DNA from: JAGQIB01 sp041393395
GTDB taxonomy: Bacteria; ARS69
Reading direction: 5' to 3'
Assembly (NCBI GenBank): GCA_041393395.1
Contig: JAWKKG010000004.1
Span: forward strand, 909,163-973,162
Length of the DNA stretch: 64,000 nucleotides
The translations under genes and the position numbers were made by a program. Each line of letters begins with the position of its first letter. The stretch's first letter is position 1. Under the pieces are notes generated by a model, which saw nothing but the letters and a program-made list of their open reading frames with translations, did no database searches and had not been told where the DNA came from. Below are positions 33,761 through 42,615 of the stretch, piece by piece.

Positions 33761-36559
33761 CTACCACTCGAACTGCACCCCGACGCGGAACGAACGCGGC
33801 TCACTGTAGACCCGCGGATCGTTGAGCGGCACGAGGATGTCTTCCGGCGCGCCGATCGTGTCGGCGAGGTTGTAGGCGCCGCCGAGCTCACCGAACTCGG
33901 TGTAGTACTCCTGGTAGTACTCGTTCGTCGGCGTGGGGAACAGATACGGGCGGTCGGTGCGGACATTCTGGCGATCGAGGATGTTCCGACCTTCCACGAA
34001 CATCCGGAACTCCTGCCCGTACAGCGAGTACTGCTTGTTCCCCTTGAACGCCAGCGTCATCGTGGCCGGCAACCGGAGCGTGTTGATGTCCTCCGCGTTC
34101 GTCGTCCGCTGACCGAGACGTCGCGGCGTGACCGGCGACCCGGAGGCGATCGAGAAGTCGAAGTTGAGTCCCCACACGCCCGGATCCGAGAAGTAAAGGT
34201 ACGCGCTGAGCACGTGGGTCCGATCCCAGTCGAGCGGCACTTCCTTGATCGGCTCGCGGTCGAGTCCCTGCGACGCGACGACGGCGCCCTGGTTCACGTC
34301 GGACGAGGAGCCGGTGGCGCGCGACAGCGTGTACGACACGCCGCCCTGCCAGTAGCTCGAGAAGTTCTTGTCCACCGCGAGCTCGAACCCGCGGACCGAA
34401 CCGTAGTCCTTGTTCACGAAGGAGTTCGACGAGAACTGGTTCTGCTCGGTCTCGTTCTCCGCCTCCAGCGCCTCGGTGCCGACCAGTCCGAAGATGTCCT
34501 TGAAGAACACGGTGGCGTCCATGTAGATCCGGTCCGAGAGCTGACGCCGCACACCGAACTGGTACGAGATCGTCGTCTCCGGCTCGAGGAACGCGTTGCC
34601 CACGAGCTGGTTGCCGGCCACCGGGTTGTTCGAGAAGTCGTACAGAAGCTCGAGGTCCGGAAGCTGGAAGAAGCGACCGTAGTGGAAGTGCAGCACGTCG
34701 CGGTCCGAGATCGGGTACGACATGCCGAGACGCGGCGAGATCTGCGCCTTCCACCGCTCGAGGAAGGAAAGGCCGGACGTCGGTTTCTCCAGCGCGAGGA
34801 CGCGTTGGTTCGTGACGCGAACCGCGTTCTCGCCCGGATCGAAGAAGTCCATCCGGAGGCCGACGTTCATGACCATCGTCTTGCGGTAGCGCAGTCGATC
34901 CTGCACGTACACCACGCCGCCGAACGCCTGCTCCTTGTACGTGTTCGGGAAGTTCCCGGTGGGTTGATCCTCGTCCGGGTACTGCCGCGCGTCCTTGAAC
35001 AGATCGAAATAGTCCAGGGTCACGCCGGTCTTGAGCTCGTGCGTCCCCTGCCCCACCGCGTTCTGGTAGTCCGCGCGACCCGTGAACTGCTTGGAGCGGC
35101 GCTCCTCCCAGAGGGGGAAATCGCCGGTGATCGCGTAGAACAGGTTCTCGGGATCCCGTTCCGTGTCGTTCCCGAGGAACGGCACGTACTCGTTCGGGTT
35201 CTTGCCCTTGACCTTCTCGTCGTAGTTCGTCTCGTACAGCGCGCCGCGGAACTTCAGGTACGAGTCCTCGGTGATCGGATGCGTGTACACGAGCTTGTAC
35301 TGCTGGTTCAGGTTCGTGCGCGTGGAGACGTGTTCCGGACCGTTGTAGTACGTGTACGTCGAGTCGAGCGGCTCGAACCACCAGTGGTCCTGCGAATCCG
35401 ACCAGTAGCCCACGCGACTGAACGCGTGGTGGTACCAGTTGTCGTTCGACTGCGAGAACAGGTACTCGCCCGAGAGCTTCTTGGCGCTGCCCGGGAACCG
35501 GTAGGTCACCTTGACCTGCCCGCGCGTGGCGTTCTCCTGGCGCGGCCGCAGGCTCAGGAGCTCCTTGCCGTTGTAGGTCAGCTTGTAGGCGTCGCGTTCC
35601 TCGAGCGTCTTCAGGTAGGTGTCGGTGAAGACGCCCTCGCCCGACATGAAGAAGCGCCACTGGTCGCCGGCAAACGGGACCGGGCCGCCGACGCCGAACG
35701 AGAGGTTGTCGTAGTTGAAGTAGGTCCGGTCCGGGGCGCCGAAGTCGTCCGTGAGGAACTTCACCTGCCACTCGTAGGTGTCGCCACCTTCTTTCGTGGC
35801 GACCTCGATGATGCCGGACTGCGCGTTGCCGTACTCGGCGTCGAACCCGCCGGTGAGGACGTTGATGCCCTCCTGCGACGACACCGCGATGCTCATCGTG
35901 CCCGAGCCGCCCGAGCCCGCGAACGCGTCGGAGACGGGCATGCCGTCGACCACCGTCTTGACCTCGGTGCTCCGGCCGCCGCGGACGAACAGCGCGTCGC
36001 CGAGCTGCACCACGCCGGCCTGCGTCGCGATCGCCTCCTCCGTGGTGTTGATCGCGCGGATCTTGGTGGTCTCGTTCGTGTCGATCGAGCGGACCTGGGT
36101 GGACGACGTCCGCTGGAGCTTCTCGGCCCGCTTGCGGTACGTGAATCCTTCGATCCGGATGGCCGCTTCCTCGAGCGGGACCTTGCCGATCTCGGTCGCC
36201 TGGCCAGCCCGCACGACGACCTTCAGGGTCTTCTCCTGCACGCTGATGTGCCGGAAGGTCAGGTCGTAGGCGCCCGGTGCGAGATTGTCGAACGCGAATG
36301 CGCCGTTCTCGCCCGCGATCGTGCCCGCGCCGGTCTGCAGCAGGACGTTCACGAAGGCGACGGGCTTTCCGGCCGCATCCACCGCGACGCCGCGGATGGA
36401 TCCCGTGGTCTCGCTCTGCGCGAGCAGAGCGGAGGGAACCGAAAGGAGAATCGCGAGTATTCCGAGTACGGCGCTCGCGAGCCGAACGGACGAGCGGGGG
36501 ACGGCGAAATCGAGATGGAAGCCCTGGAGACGAGCCCGGGCGAGACGGATCGGAGGCAT
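33761..36559 (-). CDS. TonB-dependent outer membrane receptor
   Basis: A 932-residue receptor. A long N-terminal signal segment (hydrophobic core about 26-46, ending LLAQS) precedes a carboxypeptidase-regulatory domain (50-130, GSIRGVAVDAAGKPVAFVNV opening). A plug domain (about 155-265, with DALFVRGGRSTEVKTVVDG) follows, then a 22-strand-type barrel ending in FEW, the aromatic C-terminus of barrels. This SusC/FCB layout with an N-terminal Ig-like domain usually imports oligosaccharides, peptides or metal chelates; no SusD-like partner lies next to it. ATG 36559 has GGGAGG 9 bases upstream and is preferred to GTG 36568. The promoter at 36878-36907 implies a leader of about 310 nt. Confidence 0.95.
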   Translation of the reverse strand: MPPIRLARARLQGFHLDFAVPRSSVRLASAVLGILAILLSVPSALLAQSETTGSIRGVAVDAAGKPVAFVNVLLQTGAGTIAGENGAFAFDNLAPGAYDLTFRHISVQEKTLKVVVRAGQATEIGKVPLEEAAIRIEGFTYRKRAEKLQRTSSTQVRSIDTNETTKIRAINTTEEAIATQAGVVQLGDALFVRGGRSTEVKTVVDGMPVSDAFAGSGGSGTMSIAVSSQEGINVLTGGFDAEYGNAQSGIIEVATKEGGDTYEWQVKFLTDDFGAPDRTYFNYDNLSFGVGGPVPFAGDQWRFFMSGEGVFTDTYLKTLEERDAYKLTYNGKELLSLRPRQENATRGQVKVTYRFPGSAKKLSGEYLFSQSNDNWYHHAFSRVGYWSDSQDHWWFEPLDSTYTYYNGPEHVSTRTNLNQQYKLVYTHPITEDSYLKFRGALYETNYDEKVKGKNPNEYVPFLGNDTERDPENLFYAITGDFPLWEERRSKQFTGRADYQNAVGQGTHELKTGVTLDYFDLFKDARQYPDEDQPTGNFPNTYKEQAFGGVVYVQDRLRYRKTMVMNVGLRMDFFDPGENAVRVTNQRVLALEKPTSGLSFLERWKAQISPRLGMSYPISDRDVLHFHYGRFFQLPDLELLYDFSNNPVAGNQLVGNAFLEPETTISYQFGVRRQLSDRIYMDATVFFKDIFGLVGTEALEAENETEQNQFSSNSFVNKDYGSVRGFELAVDKNFSSYWQGGVSYTLSRATGSSSDVNQGAVVASQGLDREPIKEVPLDWDRTHVLSAYLYFSDPGVWGLNFDFSIASGSPVTPRRLGQRTTNAEDINTLRLPATMTLAFKGNKQYSLYGQEFRMFVEGRNILDRQNVRTDRPYLFPTPTNEYYQEYYTEFGELGGAYNLADTIGAPEDILVPLNDPRVYSEPRSFRVGVQFEW

Positions 36560-36870
36560 CGCGGTCACCCTCCCAGCGCGCGTCCGCGCCCTCGCGTGGC
36601 GACGCGGTCCGATGAAGTCACCGCGCCGCGGTCGGCCCGATCGCTGGCCGCGATCGCGATGCCCCGTGGCGCGTCGAAGATTCTCGTGTTGTTCGGATCC
36701 CGGGGTGACGGGGAAAACCGAGCGGGCTCGCGTCCCCGCCAGGGTGACTCCCCCCGAAGTCCCAACCGCCCTGCCCGCCGTCGACTTCCGTCGCCGACCA
36801 CCCGCCGACGTTCATAACTCGCGCAACCCTATGGAATCTCGCAAGCTACACGTCGACTCGGTGCTCAGGG
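36560..36870 (-). other. Long structured 5' leader of the TonB-dependent receptor
   Basis: About 310 nt separate the predicted transcription start from the receptor ATG. Within it, 36709-36738 folds as a two-part hairpin: CGGGG pairs with CCCCG around an inner CGAGC/GCTCG stem. A 65-codon reading frame starting at ATG 36815 has no ribosome site and its composition is unlike a protein, so I do not call it. I do not recognise any known riboswitch core (cobalamin, TPP and cyclic-di-GMP motifs were looked for by eye). Confidence 0.45.
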
Positions 36871-36877
36871 CGCGGCC

Positions 36878-36907
36878 ACTATAGCCAACGCTCCGCGAAG
36901 GTGTCAA
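36878..36907 (-). promoter_or_regulatory. Near-consensus promoter of the TonB-dependent receptor
   Basis: TTGACA (36907-36902), 18 bp, TATAGT (36883-36878) on the minus strand: perfect -35 and five of six bases in the -10. It is back to back with the plus-strand promoter at 36980, 72 bp away, so a regulator bound between could control both. Confidence 0.75.
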
Positions 36908-36979
36908 GCGCACCAACGCATTGGGAACGCGCTGGTTACGCGAGTTTTGCAGGTCCCTGAGCGGACTCTTCCCGGCGAA

Positions 36980-37009
36980 TTGACAGCCGTCTGCGTTCGT
37001 TCCTATTGT
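36980..37009 (+). promoter_or_regulatory. Sigma70-type promoter of the fused OppDF ATPase gene
   Basis: TTGACA (36980-36985), 18 bp, TATTGT (37004-37009) on the plus strand. The start near 37016 gives a 35-nt leader containing GGAGG before the ATG at 37051. Confidence 0.7.
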
Positions 37010-37050
37010 CCGGGTCCGCTCCCGCGCCCCCCGCCCTCGGAGGAACGCCC

Positions 37051-38829
37051 ATGACCGCATCCGACGCGCTCCTCCGCATCGAGGGCCTCTCGACGACGTT
37101 CCGGACCGAGGACGAGACCGTGAAGGCCGTCCGGGACCTGACGCTCGAGATCCGCCCGGGGCGCACGCTTGGTCTGGTGGGTGAATCCGGCTCCGGGAAG
37201 TCGGTCACGTCCCTCTCGGTCCTCCGGCTGCTCCCCGATCGCGTCGCCCACATCGACGCGGGCAGCATCCGGTTCGGCGGCCGCAACCTGCTGCAGGTGC
37301 CCGAGAAGGAGATGTACGAGATCCGCGGGGCCCGCATCAGCATGATCTTCCAGGAGCCCATGACGTCGCTGAACCCGGTGCTCACGGCGGGCAGCCAGGT
37401 CATGGAGGCGATCCGGATCCACCAGAAGGTGGACAAGAAGGAAGCGCGGCGACGGACCCTCAAGCTGTTCGAGGAGGTCGGTCTGCCGGAGGCGGAACGT
37501 CGCCTCGACATGTACCCGCACGAGCTCTCCGGCGGCCAGCAGCAGCGCGTGATGATCGCGATGGCGCTGTCCTGCAATCCCGAGCTCCTGATCGCCGACG
37601 AGCCCACGACCGCCCTCGACGTGACGATCCAGGCGCAGATCCTGGAGCTCCTCCGCGAGCTCCGCGACTCGCGCGGCATGGCGATCCTGTTCATCACGCA
37701 CGACCTCGGCGTGATCGCGGAGATCGCCGACGACGTCGCGGTCATGTTCCGCGGCCGCATCGTGGAGCAGGGCCCGATCCTCGAGATCTTCGAGCGCCCG
37801 CGCCATCCGTACACGAAGGGCCTCCTCGCCTGCCGCCCGCGGCTCGAGTCGCCGTACCGGCGCCTGCCGAGCGTGGCGGACTACCTCGAGGTGATCCCGC
37901 GCGACGACGGGGAGTTCGAGATCCGTGAGCGCGAGCCGGACCTGGAGCGCTACCTGCGGAAGCCCGAGGGGAACGCCTCGCGTCCGCCCGCCGAAGACGC
38001 GCTCGTGGTCGAGGACCTGAAGGTCCACTTCCCTATCCGGAAAGGCATCCTGCAGCGTGTGGTCGGGCACGTGAAGGCCGTGGACGGGATCTCGTTCCGC
38101 GTTCCGACGGGCTCCACCCTCGGCCTCGTGGGCGAGTCCGGCTGCGGCAAGACGACGACCGGACGGGCGATCCTCCGGCTCGTCGAGCCGACCGGCGGCC
38201 GCGTGACGTTTGCCGGCCGCGACCTCGCCACGGTGAAGGGCGAGGAGCTCCGGCGACTCCGCAAGGAGATCCAGATCATCTTCCAGGATCCGTACGGGTC
38301 GCTGAACCCGCGCCTCACGGTGGAGAGCGCGCTCGTGGAGCCCATGGAGATCCACGGCATCGGATCGAACCGTCGCGACCGGCGGGATCGCGCCGCCGCC
38401 CTCCTCGAGGAGGTCGGGCTCAAGACCGAACACCTCTCCCGCTTCCCGCACGAGTTCTCCGGCGGCCAGCGGCAGCGGATCTGCATCGCGCGCGCGCTCA
38501 CGGTGGATCCGTCGTTCCTCGTGTGCGACGAGTCCGTGTCCGCGCTCGACGTGTCGGTCCAGGCCCAGGTCCTGAATCTCCTCAAGGACCTCCAGGAACG
38601 TCGCGACCTCACCTACATCTTCATCAGCCACGACCTGGCCGTGGTGCAGTTCATGGCCGACGATCTCGCGATCATGAACGCGGGAAAGATCGTGGAAGCC
38701 GGACCGTCGCGGGCGATCTATGCGAATCCGCGCGAGGAGTACACGAAGCGGCTGATCGACGCGATCCCGGACGACCGCCTCGAGACGTTGCGTCGCCGGC
38801 AGGCCGCGCGGACCGCCGCTACGACTTGA
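37051..38829 (+). CDS. Fused OppDF-type peptide ABC transporter ATPase
   Basis: A 592-residue protein with two complete nucleotide-binding domains, like GsiA or YejF, which energises a DppBC-type importer without a second ATPase. The first domain has Walker A GLVGESGSGKS (41-51), signature LSGGQQQR (159-166) and Walker B LLIADE. The second begins near 318 with Walker A GLVGESGCGKTTTG (358-371) and signature FSGGQRQR. Each domain carries the RHPYTKGLL-type peptide-transporter tail. ATG 37051 has CGGAGGA 7 bases upstream. It converges with the permease genes on the other strand, their stops overlapping by 11 bp, and probably powers both peptide importers of the window. Confidence 0.96.
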   Translation: MTASDALLRIEGLSTTFRTEDETVKAVRDLTLEIRPGRTLGLVGESGSGKSVTSLSVLRLLPDRVAHIDAGSIRFGGRNLLQVPEKEMYEIRGARISMIFQEPMTSLNPVLTAGSQVMEAIRIHQKVDKKEARRRTLKLFEEVGLPEAERRLDMYPHELSGGQQQRVMIAMALSCNPELLIADEPTTALDVTIQAQILELLRELRDSRGMAILFITHDLGVIAEIADDVAVMFRGRIVEQGPILEIFERPRHPYTKGLLACRPRLESPYRRLPSVADYLEVIPRDDGEFEIREREPDLERYLRKPEGNASRPPAEDALVVEDLKVHFPIRKGILQRVVGHVKAVDGISFRVPTGSTLGLVGESGCGKTTTGRAILRLVEPTGGRVTFAGRDLATVKGEELRRLRKEIQIIFQDPYGSLNPRLTVESALVEPMEIHGIGSNRRDRRDRAAALLEEVGLKTEHLSRFPHEFSGGQRQRICIARALTVDPSFLVCDESVSALDVSVQAQVLNLLKDLQERRDLTYIFISHDLAVVQFMADDLAIMNAGKIVEAGPSRAIYANPREEYTKRLIDAIPDDRLETLRRRQAARTAATT

Positions 38830-39994
38830 GGCGCGGGTCCAACGCGTCGCGCAGCCCGTCGCCCAGCAGGTTGTAGGACACCACCGTCGCCACGATCGCG
38901 AGCCCCGGGAACGTCGCGATCCACCACGCGCCGAGCAGGTTGTCGCGTCCCTGATTGATGAGGTTGCCCCACGACGCCGTGGGCGGCTGCACGCCGAGGC
39001 CGAGGAACGAGAGGGTCGCCTCGGTGAGGATCACGTCGCCGATCATGAGGCTCGCCGCCACGATCACGGGCGAGATCGTGTTCGGGAGAACGTGCCGAAG
39101 GATCACGCGCGCGTGCGGCATCCCGAGCGCGCGGGCCGCCTGCATGAACTCCTGTTCCTTGAGGCTCAGGATCTGGCCGCGCACGATGCGCGCGACCCCC
39201 ATCCAGGCCGTCGCGCCGATGACGGCGACGATCAGCCAGATCGACGGGCGGTAGATCGCGATCAAGGTCAGCACGAGGAAGATCCGCGGGAACGCCATCA
39301 GCACGTCGACGAAGCGCATGATGAGCCAGTCCGTCTTGCCGCCGAAGTAACCCGCCAGCGCACCGAGCAGCGTGCCGAGCGTGACCGCGATCCCCACCGC
39401 GACGAAGCCGATCGTCAGCGAGATCCGCGAGCCGTAGATGATGCGGGAGAGCACGTCGCGGCCGAACTTGTCCGTGCCGAGCAGGAAGCTGCGCGACCCG
39501 GCGTCCGTCACGTGCACGGAACCCGGCGCGAGATAGCGGGTCTCCACGATGTCGACCTGGGCATTCGGGTCGTGCGGCGCCAGCAGCGGCGCGAGCAGCG
39601 CCACCGCGTACAGCACGAGCACCAGCCCGAGGCCCGTCCGCGCGACCGGATTGCGGCCGAAGCGGCGGTACACCGCCTTCCACTGCGACTCGCCCACCCG
39701 CCGCCCCGGGGCGCCTCGCCGGAGGCGCCGGCAGTCCCACGCGCTGAACACCGGGATCAGGACCAGTCCCGCGTACAGCACGATCACCGCGGCCTTCGCG
39801 TCCGGACCGGACCACACGGAGCCGGCGCGAATCTCCTCCGGTGTCGGCGTGGAGAACGCCTGCGCGACGCGCGCTCGGCCGAAGACGGCAACCGACAGCA
39901 GTGCGAGCCAGACGAGAGCCAGGATCACCCCTCGACCGGTCCGTCCGTGCTGCGCGTGGCCGAGCCCCGGGACGAAGGAAAGAAGAGATCTCAT
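38819..39994 (-). CDS. DppC-type ABC transporter permease with N-terminal membrane extension
   Basis: A 391-residue permease, about 100 residues longer than usual DppC/OppC subunits. Residues 1-105 form an extra module with the opening SFVPGLGHAQHGRTGRG and two membrane helices (about 22-40 and 70-88). The core DppC part begins near 108 and shows GTDKFGRDVLSRIIYG and the EAA loop KEQEFMQAARALGMPHARVI, ending LLGDGLRDALDPRLKS. ATG 39994 overlaps the DppB stop as ATGA. The extension resembles small membrane modules found before TPR or DUF5683-type proteins; its role is unknown. The gene stop overlaps the stop of the plus-strand ATPase gene. Confidence 0.93.
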   Translation of the reverse strand: MRSLLSFVPGLGHAQHGRTGRGVILALVWLALLSVAVFGRARVAQAFSTPTPEEIRAGSVWSGPDAKAAVIVLYAGLVLIPVFSAWDCRRLRRGAPGRRVGESQWKAVYRRFGRNPVARTGLGLVLVLYAVALLAPLLAPHDPNAQVDIVETRYLAPGSVHVTDAGSRSFLLGTDKFGRDVLSRIIYGSRISLTIGFVAVGIAVTLGTLLGALAGYFGGKTDWLIMRFVDVLMAFPRIFLVLTLIAIYRPSIWLIVAVIGATAWMGVARIVRGQILSLKEQEFMQAARALGMPHARVILRHVLPNTISPVIVAASLMIGDVILTEATLSFLGLGVQPPTASWGNLINQGRDNLLGAWWIATFPGLAIVATVVSYNLLGDGLRDALDPRLKS

Positions 39995-40956
39995 TCGTAG
40001 CGGATCCGCGGATCGACGACACCGTACAGCACGTCGGCCAGGAGATTCCCCGCGACCACCATGACGCCGGCGATCAGGTTCGTGGCCATCACGATCGGAT
40101 AGTCGCGCTGGAAGATCGCGTTGATCGTGAGACGTCCCATGCCCGGCCAGCCGAAGATCGTTTCGGTGACCACGGCGCCCGAGAGCAGGAACGGCAGGTA
40201 CAGGCCGAGCAGCGTGATGACGGGAATCAACGCGTTCACGAGCGCGTGCCGGAGGATGACTCGGCCCTCCGACAGCCCCTTGGCGCGGGCGGTGCGCACG
40301 TAGTCCTGCCGGATGACCTCCAGCAGGCTCCCCCGCACGTACCGGGCGACCGACGCCGCGGAGGCGATCCCGAGCACGAATGCCGGCAGGATGAGGTGGC
40401 GGACGTGATCCAGGAATCGCGCGCCCGCGGAGAGGAACTCCGCGTTGACGGATTCCATCCCGCTCGCCGGCAGCCAGCGCAGCTTCAGCGAGAACAGGAT
40501 GATCAGCATGAGGCCGAGCCAGAATCCCGGCATCGAGTAGATGAAAAGGGCGCTCAGCGTGGTGACGTTGTCCAGGAGCGAGTACTGGCGGACCGCGGAC
40601 ACCACCCCCACCGCCGTCCCCACCACGAGGATCAGCGCGAGCGAGAAGATCGTGAGGTTCAGCGTGTTCGGGATCGTCTCCGCCAGGATCTCCGCGACCG
40701 GCCGGTGCCGGCCGAACGACACGCCGAGCTCGCCCTGGGCGAGCGCTCCGAGCCACTTCACGTACTGAACGTGGATCGGCTGATCCAGACCGAGGCGCAC
40801 GCGCAGCGTCTCCATCACGGACGGGTCGATCTCGGGGTTGTAGTACATCGCGAGCGGATCGCCGGGCGCCATGCGCACGATGAAGAACGTGAGCGTCGCG
40901 AGCGCCCAGATCAGCGGAATCGAGACGAGGATCCGCCGGATCACGAAACGGATCAT
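39991..40956 (-). CDS. DppB-type ABC transporter permease
   Basis: A 321-residue six-helix permease of the DppB/OppB family. The opening is followed by FFIVRMAPGDPLAMYYNPE; the EAA loop reads RQDYVRTARAKGLSEGRVIL, and GWPGMGRLTINAIFQRDYP and the ending GVVDPRIRYE are typical. The ATG at 40956 lies 24 bp after the second binding-protein gene. Together with the DppC-type permease, two binding lipoproteins and the fused ATPase it makes a complete peptide-type importer. Confidence 0.96.
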   Translation of the reverse strand: MIRFVIRRILVSIPLIWALATLTFFIVRMAPGDPLAMYYNPEIDPSVMETLRVRLGLDQPIHVQYVKWLGALAQGELGVSFGRHRPVAEILAETIPNTLNLTIFSLALILVVGTAVGVVSAVRQYSLLDNVTTLSALFIYSMPGFWLGLMLIILFSLKLRWLPASGMESVNAEFLSAGARFLDHVRHLILPAFVLGIASAASVARYVRGSLLEVIRQDYVRTARAKGLSEGRVILRHALVNALIPVITLLGLYLPFLLSGAVVTETIFGWPGMGRLTINAIFQRDYPIVMATNLIAGVMVVAGNLLADVLYGVVDPRIRYE

Positions 40957-40980
40957 CGGGGCACCTCGTCCGGGCGGCGG

Positions 40981-42615
40981 CTACTTGTCATACTTGCGGT
41001 CCTTCGGAGCGATCCACCAGTCGGAAACGGAGACGAGGAAGCTCCGCACGTCGACGTCGACGTGCCGGATCCGCCGGGAAGCCCCGGTCGAGTACAGCAG
41101 CTCGAAGAGGATCGTGTACGGCTGCTCCTCGTGCAGGACGGCGAGCAGATCGTGCCAGATCGGCGCCGCCTCCTCGACGGTCTCGGCGCGCGTGCCCGCA
41201 TCGATCAGCGAGTCCACGCGCGAGTCCGAGAAACTCGTCATGTTGTACTTCCCCTCGATCGCGTCCGAGTGGAACAGGTCGTACGGGTCGTAGATGAAGT
41301 CCGTCTGCCACGCGAGATGGCAGGCATCGAAGCGCTTGCCCTTGATGTCGTCCAGGAACACCGACCACTCCCGAACGTCCGGCCGCGCAACGACCCCGAT
41401 CTTCGCGAGATCGGACTGCACCATCACCAGCGTGTCCTCGCGCAGCTGGTTGCCGAGGTTCGTCACGAGCTCGAAGTCGAACGGAACGCCGTTCCGGTCC
41501 AGGACTCCGTCGCCGTCCGTATCCCGCCAGCCCGCAGTCGCCAGCAGCCGCTTCGCTTCGTCCGGATCATACGGGTACGGCTTGACGTCGTTCGGGTAGA
41601 ACGGAAGCAGCGACATCATCGGGTGGGCGGTCACCTTGCCCTGGCCGAACACGAGCGCGTCGATGATGCGCTGCCGATCGATCGCCAGGGTCATCGCCCG
41701 CCGCTCCTCGGCCGACCCGAAGAACGGGGACCGGGTGTTCCAGCCGATGTACTGGTAGCCTCGCTGCTCGCGCGTGAAGACCTCGACGGCCGGGTTCCGC
41801 CGCAGGGACTCCACGGACTCGTAGCGGATGCGGTCCACCACGTCGATCTCGCCGGAAAGGAACGCCGTCTCGATCGCCGTCTGGTCCGGAATCACCCGGA
41901 AGATGATCCGGTTCAGATGCGGCCGGCCGTCGGCGAAGTCCGGGTTCGCCTCGAACACGATCTGCTGATCGCGCTCCCAGCGCACGAACCGGAACGGTCC
42001 GTTCCCGACCGGTTTCCGGTTGAACTCCGCGCTCTCCATCTCGGCGGAGGGGATCGAGTCGAGCAGGTGCTTCGGCAGGATGACCCGACGGAGATCGGCC
42101 AGCTGATTCGCGTACGCGCGCGAGAACCGGAAGCGGACCTCGTACGGGCCGACCTTCTCGACCGAATCGAGGAATCTCATGGAACCGATGTCCGCGTAGG
42201 CGAGCGCGGGATCGCGGAAGCGATCGAAGGAGAAGACCACGTCGTCCGCCGTCGTGGGCACGCCGTCGTGCCAGCGGACATCGTCGCGAAGCTGCATCGT
42301 CACGGTGCGGCGGTCCTCGGAGAACTGCCAGTCCCGAGCCAGCGCTCCCTCGATCTCGTACGTCTCGCTCCAGCGGAGCAGCGGCAGGTAGAGAACGTAC
42401 TCCATCACCTCGGTCGCCACGGCGTCCGTGGACACGAACTCGTTCAGGCCGTCGAGGTCCGAGAACAGCCCCACGACCGCGGTGCCGCCGTCGAGGGGCG
42501 CGGTCGGATCGGCGACGGTCTGCACCGCCTCCTCACGTCCGCATCCCGTGAAGACCGCTGACGCCGCGAGCACGATTCCCGCGTAGCCGCTCCGTTTCAT
42601 CGGACCCCGACTCAT
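40981..42615 (-). CDS. Peptide-binding lipoprotein (SBP family 5), second of a pair
   Basis: A 544-residue lipoprotein of solute-binding family 5, with the lipobox FTGC (Cys25). Family blocks include VRWHDGVPTTADDVVFSFDR, GNGPFRFVRWERDQQIVFEAN (given here only as landmarks near 95 and 205) and MTLAIDRQRIIDALVFGQG. ATG 42615 overlaps the stop of the first binding-protein gene as ATGA; ATG 42600 is a second option. It shares motif order with its upstream neighbour but has diverged strongly, suggesting two ligands feeding one permease pair. Confidence 0.94.
   Translation of the reverse strand: MSRGPMKRSGYAGIVLAASAVFTGCGREEAVQTVADPTAPLDGGTAVVGLFSDLDGLNEFVSTDAVATEVMEYVLYLPLLRWSETYEIEGALARDWQFSEDRRTVTMQLRDDVRWHDGVPTTADDVVFSFDRFRDPALAYADIGSMRFLDSVEKVGPYEVRFRFSRAYANQLADLRRVILPKHLLDSIPSAEMESAEFNRKPVGNGPFRFVRWERDQQIVFEANPDFADGRPHLNRIIFRVIPDQTAIETAFLSGEIDVVDRIRYESVESLRRNPAVEVFTREQRGYQYIGWNTRSPFFGSAEERRAMTLAIDRQRIIDALVFGQGKVTAHPMMSLLPFYPNDVKPYPYDPDEAKRLLATAGWRDTDGDGVLDRNGVPFDFELVTNLGNQLREDTLVMVQSDLAKIGVVARPDVREWSVFLDDIKGKRFDACHLAWQTDFIYDPYDLFHSDAIEGKYNMTSFSDSRVDSLIDAGTRAETVEEAAPIWHDLLAVLHEEQPYTILFELLYSTGASRRIRHVDVDVRSFLVSVSDWWIAPKDRKYDK

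Noticed and set aside
36618..36815. A 65-codon minus-strand frame inside the receptor leader, considered as a leader peptide or small gene
   Set aside because: There is no ribosome site before its ATG and its composition (Gly, Arg, Ser, Thr-rich) is unlike a folded protein; it remains only a faint leader-peptide possibility.
36560..36870. Cobalamin riboswitch before the TonB-dependent receptor
   Set aside because: The B12-box core was not found on the minus strand; the leader is structured but does not fit a class I can name.
39841..42561. A 906-codon plus-strand open frame
   Set aside because: It is antisense to two permease genes and a binding-protein gene and has no recognisable domain.
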